A stretch of 5,510 nt of DNA from Bog-532 sp036495425. Lineage in GTDB: Bacteria > Actinomycetota > Actinomycetes > Streptosporangiales > Streptosporangiaceae. The stretch lies in assembly GCA_036495425.1 (NCBI GenBank), contig DASXMW010000283.1, forward strand, positions 1 through 5,510. Direction: 5' to 3'. The notes below the pieces were generated by a model that saw nothing but the letters and a program-made list of their open reading frames with translations, made no database searches and was not told the origin of the DNA. A program made the position numbers and the translations under genes. This document shows, piece by piece, positions 1-5,510 of this stretch (its first letter is position 1; each line of letters begins with the position of its first letter).

Positions 1-411
1 CTCCAGGCCGGCCGGGTCGTCTACGTGGGACGGGGCGGCCGGACCAACGGGGCGGGCATCCGGCAGCTGCGGGCCCTGCTGGCGCCGCTGGGCCGCACCG
101 TGATCGCGGTCCCGCTGCGGAAGGTGCTGCACCTGAAGTCCGCGGTGACCGCGCTGCCGGACGGGACGTTCCTGCTGCTGCCGGACCTGGTCCCGGCCGA
201 GCTGTTCCCGGCGGTGCGCCCGGTGCGGGAGGAGAGCGGCTGCCACGTCGTCCCGCTCGGCGGCGACCGGGTGCTGATCGCCGCGTCCGCGCCGCGGACC
301 GCGGCCGACCTGGAGGATCTGGGCTTCACCGCGGTCGTGGTCGACATCAGCGAGTTCGAGAAGCTCGAAGGCTGCGTCACCTGTCTGAGCGTCCTCCTCC
401 CGGACCGGTAG
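1..411 (+). CDS. ddaH: N(G),N(G)-dimethylarginine dimethylaminohydrolase (dimethylargininase), 5'-truncated by window
   Basis: This is the C-terminal half (136 residues) of a DDAH-family enzyme. The family hydrolyses methylated arginines such as asymmetric dimethylarginine to citrulline and a methylamine, in the cytosol. The reading frame is open from base 1 and already inside the protein, which begins LQAGRVVYVGRGGRTNGAGI, so the GTG at 25 is internal and the true start lies upstream of the window. The motif VPLRKVLHLKSAVT carries the family's active-site His (codon 130-132). The C-terminus FEKLEGCVTCLSVLL carries the catalytic Cys in the TCxS context (codon 382-384), only nine residues from the end, as in bacterial DDAH. 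The active-site acidic residue expected earlier is outside the window. The gene ends at TAG 409-411, converging on the kdp genes with no visible functional link. Related arginine deiminase or amidinotransferase folds are less likely because of the HLKSAVT and TCLSV signatures. Confidence 0.9.
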   Translation, partial: LQAGRVVYVGRGGRTNGAGIRQLRALLAPLGRTVIAVPLRKVLHLKSAVTALPDGTFLLLPDLVPAELFPAVRPVREESGCHVVPLGGDRVLIAASAPRTAADLEDLGFTAVVVDISEFEKLEGCVTCLSVLLPDR

Positions 412-430
412 CAGCCACCCGGCCGGCCGG
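412..430. other. Convergent intergenic gap with GC-rich palindrome
   Basis: These 19 bases separate the stop of the dimethylargininase gene from the stop of the facing kdpE-type gene. They contain the perfect palindrome CCGGCCGGCCGG at 419-430. A longer imperfect hairpin can be drawn from GACCGG (403-408) to CCGGTC (427-432). The position suits a shared bidirectional terminator, but neither strand has a T run after the stem, and CCGG repeats are common in such GC-rich DNA. A terminator is possible but not demonstrated. Confidence 0.3.
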
Positions 431-1138
431 TCAGCCGATCCGCTCGGCGCCGGTCACGGGGTCGGGCTGGAACCGGTAGCCCATGCCCGGCTCGGTGATC
501 AGCCACTGGGGCCGGGCCGGGTCGGGTTCCAGCTTGCGCCGCAGCTGGGCCATGTACAGGCGCAGGTTGCCGGTGGCCCCGGCATACCCGGGCCCCCACA
601 CCTCGGTCAGCAGCTGCTGCTGGCTCATCAGCTTGCCCGGGTTGCGCAGCAGCACCTCGAGCAGGTGCCACTCGGTGGGGGTGAGCCGGATGTCGCCGCC
701 GGGGCCGCCCTCCACCCGCCGGGCGGCCAGGTCGACCACCAGGTCGCCCAGCTTGATCTGCGGCTCGTCGTCGGGTGTCCCGGACCGGCGCAGCGCCGCC
801 CGCATCCGGGCCAGCAGCTCGTCCATGGAGAACGGCTTGGTCACGTAGTCGTCGGCCCCGGCGTCCAGCGCCTCGACCTTGTCGGCGCTGTCGGCCCGGC
901 CGGACAGGACCACGATCGGCACCCGGGTCCAGCCGCGCAGCCCCTCGATGACCTCCAGGCCGCTCAGGTCGGGCAGGCCCAGGTCCAGGATGACCAGGTC
1001 GGGCGGGTGCCGCCCGGCCACGTCCAGGGCCTCGGCCCCGGTGGCCGCGGTGAGCACCTCGTACTGGCGGACACGCAGGTTGATCCGCAGGGCCCGGAGG
1101 ATCTGGGGCTCGTCGTCGACGACCAGGACGCGCGTCAC
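431..1138 (-). CDS. kdpE: KdpE-type response regulator, downstream copy (OmpR family)
   Basis: A 235-residue cytoplasmic response regulator expected to receive phosphate from KdpD and control transcription of the K+-uptake genes. Residues 2-118 form the receiver domain: acidic pocket D8/D9, phosphoacceptor D52 in LVILDLGLPD, switch S79 in VVLSGR, and K101 in DDYVTKPFS. From about 128 to 226 lies an OmpR-type winged helix, with RLTPTEWHLLEVLLRNPGK, then LLTEVWGPGY and the KdpE-typical C-terminal ITEPGMGYRFQP. The GTG start at 1136-1138 overlaps the kdpD stop (TGA 1135-1137) as GTGA, and the receiver begins at once, so no earlier start is needed. The closest Shine-Dalgarno-like string is AGGACG, 13 bases upstream, so translation probably depends on coupling to kdpD. 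It is a paralogue of the regulator at 3854-4594. Its recognition-helix segment reads ATGNLRLYM where the paralogue has RTNYLRFHM, so its DNA target may differ. Family call is firm; which of the two is the main KdpD partner is not known. Confidence 0.93.
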   Translation of the reverse strand: MTRVLVVDDEPQILRALRINLRVRQYEVLTAATGAEALDVAGRHPPDLVILDLGLPDLSGLEVIEGLRGWTRVPIVVLSGRADSADKVEALDAGADDYVTKPFSMDELLARMRAALRRSGTPDDEPQIKLGDLVVDLAARRVEGGPGGDIRLTPTEWHLLEVLLRNPGKLMSQQQLLTEVWGPGYAGATGNLRLYMAQLRRKLEPDPARPQWLITEPGMGYRFQPDPVTGAERIG

Positions 1139-3816
1139 GTCGCCGCCGGTTCGTCCTGGCCGGTCCGGGCCGGTTCGTCCTGGCCGGCCCGCTCGCGGTG
1201 CCCCGGCTCGGCCTCGCCCGGCCCCGGCGCCGCGGCCACCGCGGGCAGGGTGATGGCCATGGTCAGCCCGCCGCCCGGCGTCTCCTCGGCGGTCAGGGTG
1301 CCCCCCATGGCCTCGGTGAAGCCGCGGGACAGGGCCAGGCCCAGGCCGACTCCGGTGGTGTTGTCGGTGTCGCCCAGCCGCTGGAACGGTACGAACATCC
1401 GGTCCCGCTCCTTCTCCGGGATGCCCGGGCCGCGGTCGACCACCCGCAGCTCGACCCGGTCCCCGAGTGCGCTGGCGGTCAGCAACGGCGGCACTGCGCC
1501 GGGCGAGTAGCGCAGCGCGTTCTCGGTCAGGTTGACCACCACCCGCTCCAGGATGGCCGGATCGACCTTGATCTCGGGCAGCGACTCCGGGATGTCCACC
1601 ATGACCGGCTGACTGCGCGGGCCCAGGTCGTCCAGGGACCGGGCCACGATCTCGTCGACCCCGACCGGCCGGGGGAACAGCGACAGCGCCCCGGCCTGGA
1701 GCCGGCTCATGTCGAGCAGGTTACCGACCAGCCGGGCCAGCCGGTCCAGCGATTCGTCCGCCGTGGCCAGCAGTTCGTCCCGGTCGGCCTTGGTCCAGCG
1801 CACCTCGGGCGAGCGCAGGCTGGTCACCGCGGCCTTGGCTGAGGCCAGTGGGGTGCGCAGGTCGTGGCTGACCGCGGTCAGCAGCGCGGTCCGCATCCGG
1901 TCGGCCTCGGCAATGGGCTTGGCCGCCTCGGCCTCGGCGGTCAGTCGCTGCTGCTCCAGGGCCGCGGCCGCGTAGGCCGCGAACGCCCCCAGCACCCGGC
2001 GGTCGGCCGCGGGCAGCGCCCGGCCGCGCAGGGCCAGCGTGAGCGTGTCGGTGATCGGCACCTCCACGTCGGCGTCGTCGGGCGTGGTCACCGGGTCGTC
2101 CCCGGTGCTGGCCACCGCCTTCCAGCGCCGCCCCGGGCCCAGGATCCGGCTGGCCTTGGGCGGGGTGCTGTCCCGGGCCGGGTCGCCGTCGGTGCCCTGG
2201 CACTCCAGCAGGGTCACCGACTGCATGCCGAACGACTCCCGGATCCGCTCCAGCAGCGCGGGCAGGGCCCCCTGGCCGCGCAGCACGCTGCCGGCCGTGG
2301 TGACCAGCAGCTCGGACTCGGCCCCGGCCCGGGCCGCCTGCCGGGTCCGCCGGGCCGCGATGTCCACCACCCAGCTGACGGCCAGGGCCACGATGACGAA
2401 CACGCCGATGGCCCAGGCGTTGTTGGCGTCGTAGATGGTGAAATGGTGGATGGGCGGGGTGAAGAAGTAGTTCAGCAGCAGCGACCCGGCCACCGCCTCC
2501 AGCAGGGCCGGGATGAACCCGCCGACCAGCGCGACCAGGATCACCCCGATCAGGAACGTGAGCACGTCGCTGGTCAGGTTGACGTCGCCCCGGGTCGCGG
2601 CCAGCACCACGGTCGCCGCCGGGGCGAACACCGCGGCCAGCAGGTAGCCGGCCAGCCGGCGGCGCACGGTCAGGCTGCCGCGGGCCCGGGGCAGCAGCCT
2701 CCGGCCCCGGCCCATCTGCTGGTGGGTGACGATGTGCACGTCGATGTCGCCGGACCCGCGGATGGTCCGGGCCCCGATCCCGGGCCCGGTCAGCAGGGCC
2801 GACAGCCAGGACCGGCGGCTGGCCCCCAGCACCAGTTGGGTACTGTTCTCGGCCCGGGCGAAGGTCAGCAGCGCGTCCGGGATGTCGTCCCCCACCACCT
2901 GGTGGTAGGTGCCGCCCAGCGATTCCACCAGCCGCCGCTGCCCGGCCAGCGCGCCGGGGTCGGCCCCGGTCAGCCCGTCGGACCGGCTGACGTGCACGGC
3001 CAGCAGGTCGCCGCCGGCCGCCCGGGCCGCGATCCGGGCCCCGCGGCGGATCAGCGTGTCGCCCTCGGGGCCGCCGGTCAGCGCGACCACCACCCGCTCG
3101 CGGGCCTCCCAGGTGCCCTGGATGCCGTGGGCGGCCCGGTAACTCTGCAGGCCCTCGTCGACCTTGTCGGCCAGCCAGAGCAGGGCCAGCTCGCGCAGGG
3201 CGGTCAGGTTGCCGGTCCGGAAGTAGTTGGTCAGGGCGGCGTCGATCTTCTCCGGCGGGTAGATGTTGCCGTGCGCCATCCGCCGCCGCAGCGCCTCCGG
3301 GGTCATGTCGACCAGCTCGACCTGATCGGCGGCCCGCACCACCGCGTCCGGGATCGTCTCCCGCTGCGGCACGCCGGTGATCTTCTGCACCACGTCGTTG
3401 AGGGACTCGAGGTGCTGCACGTTGACGGTGGAGATCACGTCGATGCCCGCGTCCAGCAGTTCGTCGACGTCTTCCCAGCGCTTCTCGTGCCGGCTGCCCG
3501 GCACGTTGGTGTGGGCCAGTTCGTCGACCAGCGCGATCTGCGGTCGGCGGGCCAGCACCGCGTCCAGGTCCATCTCCTCGAAGGAAGCGCCCCGGTAGGT
3601 GATCCGCCGACGGGGAATGACTTCCAGGCCGTCCAGCAGGGCCGCGGTCTGCGGCCGCCCGTGGCTTTCCACGAACGCCACCACCACGTCGGCCCCGCGC
3701 TCGGCCCGCCGGTGACCCTCACCGAGCATGGCGAACGTCTTGCCCACTCCCGCGGCCGCGCCGAGGTAGATGCGCAGGAACCCCCGTTCCGGGGTGCTCG
3801 ATTCTGGTGTCACCAT
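1135..3816 (-). CDS. kdpD: Sensor histidine kinase KdpD (K+/turgor sensing)
   Basis: An 893-residue membrane kinase, essentially the length of E. coli KdpD (894). It senses K+ limitation and phosphorylates or dephosphorylates KdpE. Domains in order: KdpD N-terminal P-loop domain (about 11-220) with Walker A-like GAAAGVGKT (19-27) and Walker B-like IALVDELAHTN (94-104); universal-stress-protein-like domain (about 240-366); four closely packed membrane segments (about 388-486, DUF4118 type); an Arg-rich stretch straight after (489-496); a GAF-like region (about 500-625); a HisKA domain with phosphoacceptor H651 in AVSHDLRTPL; and a HATPase domain with N box NLTENALRY (N766), VDRGPGIP (793-800), F box FVPFQRL and GVGLGLALS (822-830). 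A Pro/Glu-rich tail of about 34 residues ends in a duplicated GQDEPA motif. ATG at 3814-3816 is chosen because AGGAG lies five bases upstream; GTG at 3811-3813 is a weaker alternative. The gene lies between two KdpE-type regulators, 37 bases after the first and overlapping the second. Confidence 0.97.
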   Translation of the reverse strand: MVTPESSTPERGFLRIYLGAAAGVGKTFAMLGEGHRRAERGADVVVAFVESHGRPQTAALLDGLEVIPRRRITYRGASFEEMDLDAVLARRPQIALVDELAHTNVPGSRHEKRWEDVDELLDAGIDVISTVNVQHLESLNDVVQKITGVPQRETIPDAVVRAADQVELVDMTPEALRRRMAHGNIYPPEKIDAALTNYFRTGNLTALRELALLWLADKVDEGLQSYRAAHGIQGTWEARERVVVALTGGPEGDTLIRRGARIAARAAGGDLLAVHVSRSDGLTGADPGALAGQRRLVESLGGTYHQVVGDDIPDALLTFARAENSTQLVLGASRRSWLSALLTGPGIGARTIRGSGDIDVHIVTHQQMGRGRRLLPRARGSLTVRRRLAGYLLAAVFAPAATVVLAATRGDVNLTSDVLTFLIGVILVALVGGFIPALLEAVAGSLLLNYFFTPPIHHFTIYDANNAWAIGVFVIVALAVSWVVDIAARRTRQAARAGAESELLVTTAGSVLRGQGALPALLERIRESFGMQSVTLLECQGTDGDPARDSTPPKASRILGPGRRWKAVASTGDDPVTTPDDADVEVPITDTLTLALRGRALPAADRRVLGAFAAYAAAALEQQRLTAEAEAAKPIAEADRMRTALLTAVSHDLRTPLASAKAAVTSLRSPEVRWTKADRDELLATADESLDRLARLVGNLLDMSRLQAGALSLFPRPVGVDEIVARSLDDLGPRSQPVMVDIPESLPEIKVDPAILERVVVNLTENALRYSPGAVPPLLTASALGDRVELRVVDRGPGIPEKERDRMFVPFQRLGDTDNTTGVGLGLALSRGFTEAMGGTLTAEETPGGGLTMAITLPAVAAAPGPGEAEPGHRERAGQDEPARTGQDEPAAT
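1146..1193 (-). repeat. Tandem repeat, two 24-base units, at the 3' end of kdpD
   Basis: Two adjacent 24-base units (1146-1169 and 1170-1193) match at 21 of 24 positions by hand count; the first 18 bases of each, CCGGTTCGTCCTGGCCGG on the plus strand, are identical. The period is eight codons, so the unit stays in frame and encodes the repeated GQDEPA motif in the last residues of KdpD. On the coding strand each unit also carries AGGACGAA, so the copy nearer the stop supplies the only Shine-Dalgarno-like string ahead of the overlapping kdpE-type gene. Likely a slippage product in a disordered tail. Confidence 0.85.
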
Positions 3817-3821
3817 GTCCT

Positions 3822-3826
3822 CTCCT
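3822..3826 (-). promoter_or_regulatory. Ribosome-binding site of kdpD
   Basis: The coding strand reads AGGAG followed by five bases and ATG (3814-3816). It fixes the kdpD start and is the clearest Shine-Dalgarno sequence in the window. It sits in the only sizeable gap of the operon (3817-3853) and suggests that kdpD is translated independently of the regulator gene upstream. I see no convincing promoter in the same gap. Confidence 0.75.
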
Positions 3827-3853
3827 ATTGAACCGCGTCCACGAGGCGCCTGG

Positions 3854-4594
3854 TCACGGCCGGTACCGGTAGCCCATGCCGGGCTCGGTGAGCAGCTGGC
3901 GGGGCCGGGCCGGATCGTCTTCCAGCTTGCGCCGCAGCCGCGCCATGTGGAAGCGCAGGTAGTTGGTGCGCGGCTCGTAGCCCGGGCCCCAGATCTCGGT
4001 CAGCAACTGCCGGGCACTGACCAGCTGACCGGGCCGCCGGGCCAGGCTCTCCAGGATCCGCCACTCGGTGGGGGTCAGCCGCACCGGCTCGCTGCCGCCC
4101 CCGCCGTCCGGGATCCTGGTCACGGTGTGCGCGGTCAGGTCGATGGTGCAGTGGCCAACCGTCACCACCGCGGCCCCGGCCGGGGCCGGGTCGTCCCGGC
4201 GCAGCACCGCCCGCAGCCGGGCCAGCAGTTCGGCCATGGAGAACGGTTTGGTCACGTAGTCGTCGGCCCCCACGTCCAGGGCCCCGATCTTGTCGCCCGG
4301 GCTGGCCCGGCCGGAGAGCACGATGATCGGGGCCTTGGACCAGCGCCGCAGCTCGACGATGACCTCGGTGCCGTCGATGTCGGGCAGCCCCAGGTCGAGG
4401 ATCACCGCGTCCGGGGGGCGCTGGGCCGCGGTGGCCAGCGCCTCCCGTCCGCTGCCGGCGGTGACCACGTCGTACTGGCGGGCGCGCAGGTTGATGAGCA
4501 GGGCCCGCAGCAGGCCCGGCTCGTCCTCGACCAGGAGGACCCGGGCCCCGGTCCGGGGCCTGGTGGCCGCCCGGGCCGGGGCTACCGCGCTCAC
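3854..4594 (-). CDS. kdpE: KdpE-type response regulator, upstream copy (OmpR family)
   Basis: A 246-residue response regulator placed between kdpC and kdpD. Receiver domain at about 17-133: acidic pocket E23/D24, phosphoacceptor D67 in AVILDLGLPD, switch S94 in IVLSGR, and K116 in DDYVTKPFS. Winged-helix domain at about 150-246 with VRLTPTEWRILESLARRPG, LLTEIWGPGY, RTNYLRFHMARLRRKLE and the C-terminal LLTEPGMGYRYRP, all close to known KdpE proteins. About 80 of 117 aligned receiver positions match the downstream copy by hand count. The GTG start (4592-4594) overlaps the kdpC stop (TGA 4591-4593) as GTGA. No Shine-Dalgarno motif is evident, so translational coupling to kdpC is likely. This start gives a 15-residue Ala/Arg/Pro-rich leader that the paralogue lacks, and I see no ATG or GTG codon closer to the receiver domain. 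Its TNYLR recognition-helix segment looks more like the usual KdpE form, so it may be the orthodox regulator of the operon; that is inference. Confidence 0.94.
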   Translation of the reverse strand: MSAVAPARAATRPRTGARVLLVEDEPGLLRALLINLRARQYDVVTAGSGREALATAAQRPPDAVILDLGLPDIDGTEVIVELRRWSKAPIIVLSGRASPGDKIGALDVGADDYVTKPFSMAELLARLRAVLRRDDPAPAGAAVVTVGHCTIDLTAHTVTRIPDGGGGSEPVRLTPTEWRILESLARRPGQLVSARQLLTEIWGPGYEPRTNYLRFHMARLRRKLEDDPARPRQLLTEPGMGYRYRP

Positions 4595-5232
4595 CGGTTC
4601 GACAGCTTGTCGAGCGCGATGTTGAGCGTCAGCACGTCCACCCGCGGTTCACCCAGGAAGCCGATGGTCCGGCTCTGGGTGTACTTGGTGACCAGAGCCT
4701 TGACCGTGGCGTCGCTGAGGCCGCGGGCCTGGGCCACCCGGTCGGCCTGGATGGCCGCGTACTGCGGGGAGATGTCGGGGTCGAGGCCCGAACCGGAAGC
4801 GGTCACCGCGTCCGGCGGCACCTGCGACTCCTTCACCCCGTCGAACTTGGCGATCGCGGCCTTGCGCTGCTCGATGGTCTTGGTCAGGTCGGGGTTGTTC
4901 GGCCCCAGGTTGGAGGCGCCGGAGAAGTTCGGGTCGCAGCCGTAGTCGGTCTTGACCGTCGGGTCGGCCGCGTTCGACGCCCGCGGCTGGAAGTACTGCG
5001 CCAGCGGGTTCCCCTTGGCGTCGACGAACTCCTGGCAGATCAGGCTGGACCCGACGGTCTTGCCGTTGGAGGTGACCAGCGAGCCGTTGGCCGACCCGTG
5101 GAAGGCCGCCTGGGCCACGCCGAACATGATGACGGGGTAGATGATGCCGCACAGCGCGGTGAAGACGAGCACAGCCCGGAAGGCCGCGATGTGCTGGCGG
5201 ATCAGAGCAGGAAGACGATTCACGTCTGTCAC
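4591..5232 (-). CDS. kdpC: K+-transporting ATPase subunit KdpC
   Basis: A 213-residue KdpC, the small single-span subunit of the KdpFABC potassium pump that stabilises the complex and supports ATP use by KdpB. One membrane helix lies near the N-terminus (about 17-40: AFRAVLVFTALCGIIYPVIM and onward), followed by an extracytoplasmic domain. Family motifs in order: GSSLICQEF (61-69), YFQPRAS (80-86), SGASNLGPNNPDL (104-116), PPDAVTASGSGLDPDISP (139-156), QADRVAQARG (162-171) and GEPRVDVLTLNIAL (194-207). It is slightly longer than E. coli KdpC (190 residues). The GTG at 5230-5232 is chosen as the start: it overlaps the kdpB stop (TGA 5229-5231) as GTGA and has AGGA five bases upstream. The GTG at 5221-5223, three codons later, has AGGTGA ahead of it and is a real alternative. 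An in-frame extension back to 5319 would overlap kdpB deeply and shows no KdpC homology, so it is rejected. Confidence 0.95.
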   Translation of the reverse strand: MTDVNRLPALIRQHIAAFRAVLVFTALCGIIYPVIMFGVAQAAFHGSANGSLVTSNGKTVGSSLICQEFVDAKGNPLAQYFQPRASNAADPTVKTDYGCDPNFSGASNLGPNNPDLTKTIEQRKAAIAKFDGVKESQVPPDAVTASGSGLDPDISPQYAAIQADRVAQARGLSDATVKALVTKYTQSRTIGFLGEPRVDVLTLNIALDKLSNR

Positions 5233-5510
5233 CTGAATCCTGGGATGTTCATGATGATGAGGTCGAGGATCTTGATGCCGGCGAACGGGATGATGAGCCC
5301 GCCGACGCCGTAGATCCACAGGTTGCGCCGCAGCATGGCCGCGGCCGAGGACGGCTTGTACCGCACGCCGCGGAGCGCCAGCGGGATCAGCGCCACGATG
5401 ACCAGCGCGTTGAACACGATCGCCGTGGTGATCGCCGACTGCGGGCTGTGCAGGTGCATGATGTTGAGCTTTTCCAGGCCCGGGAACACGCCCGCGAACA
5501 TGGCCGGCAG
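5229..5510 (-). CDS. kdpB: K+-transporting ATPase ATP-binding subunit KdpB, C-terminal end only
   Basis: The final 93 residues of KdpB, the P-type ATPase subunit that hydrolyses ATP to drive K+ import; the rest lies beyond the right edge. The frame is open to the window end and starts within LPAMFAGVFPGL, so the ATG at 5499-5501 is internal. Visible family features are LNIMHLHSPQSAI, then a membrane helix around AIVFNALVIVALIPLAL, the conserved LRGVRYKP loop, LLRRNLWIYG-type sequence (here MLRRNLWIYG), and a last helix GGLIIPFAGIKILDLIIM. The phosphorylation and nucleotide-binding domains are not in view. The stop TGA 5229-5231 overlaps the kdpC start by four bases. Confidence 0.95.
   Translation of the reverse strand: MPAMFAGVFPGLEKLNIMHLHSPQSAITTAIVFNALVIVALIPLALRGVRYKPSSAAAMLRRNLWIYGVGGLIIPFAGIKILDLIIMNIPGFR

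Noticed and set aside
403..432. Hairpin at the convergent stops as a Rho-independent terminator
   Set aside because: The stem is only about six pairs with a large loop, or a CCGG repeat, and no T run follows on either strand. Kept only as a low-confidence note.
21..671. Minus-strand open frame opposite the dimethylargininase gene and running into the downstream kdpE
   Set aside because: It would overlap the kdpE 3' end in another frame and lie antisense to the DDAH active-site motifs; composition is low complexity.
1864..3831. A long open frame on the plus strand, opposite kdpD
   Set aside because: It is antisense to well-supported KdpD coding sequence, is full of low-complexity Gly/Gln/Pro/Arg/His translation and shows no domain. 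Such frames are expected in GC-rich DNA with third-position G/C bias.
3844..3851. Palindrome AGGCGCCT in the gap before kdpD as an operator
   Set aside because: It is only eight bases, common in GC-rich sequence, and does not resemble a known KdpE site that I can recognise.
3817..3853. Internal promoter for kdpD in the 37-base gap
   Set aside because: The gap is slightly less GC-rich but I cannot identify a paired -35/-10; the AGGAG ribosome-binding site explains the visible signal.
3770..4945. Plus-strand open frame of 391 codons over the upstream kdpE and kdpC
   Set aside because: It shadows two genes with complete family motifs and has a low-complexity translation with no recognisable domain.
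4591..5319. Extended KdpC start at 5319
   Set aside because: The extra N-terminus is Arg/His-rich, overlaps kdpB by about 90 bases and does not resemble KdpC; the GTGA overlap start at 5232 fits the family.

Overview
The window is high-GC DNA with compact, overlapping genes and frequent GTG starts. This, together with the protein style, suggests an actinobacterium; I cannot name the genus. Nothing here looks mobile or recently acquired: there are no insertion sequences, tRNA or rRNA genes, CRISPR arrays or origins, and the whole window is coding apart from two short gaps (412-430 and 3817-3853).

Left edge, plus strand (1-411): the C-terminal half of a dimethylargininase (DDAH family), cut by the window start. 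It converges on everything else, with 19 bases between the two facing stop codons.

Rest of the window, minus strand, read from right to left: the downstream part of a Kdp high-affinity potassium-uptake operon. The order of transcription is kdpB (last 93 residues only), kdpC, a first KdpE-type response regulator, the sensor kinase kdpD, and a second KdpE-type response regulator. kdpFA and most of kdpB should lie beyond the right edge. KdpB and KdpC are subunits of the K+-transporting P-type ATPase. KdpD is the turgor/K+-sensing histidine kinase, and KdpE is the OmpR-family regulator that activates kdp transcription when phosphorylated.

Three of the four junctions (kdpB/kdpC, kdpC/first kdpE, kdpD/second kdpE) are 4-base GTGA overlaps, which points to one polycistronic, translationally coupled unit. 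Only kdpD has a free-standing ribosome-binding site after a 37-base gap.

The unusual point is the regulator-kinase-regulator arrangement: two clearly related but diverged KdpE paralogues flank one KdpD. They keep all phosphorylation residues but differ in the DNA-recognition helix. I see no wholly undescribed system here; the duplicated regulator is the feature most worth a second look.
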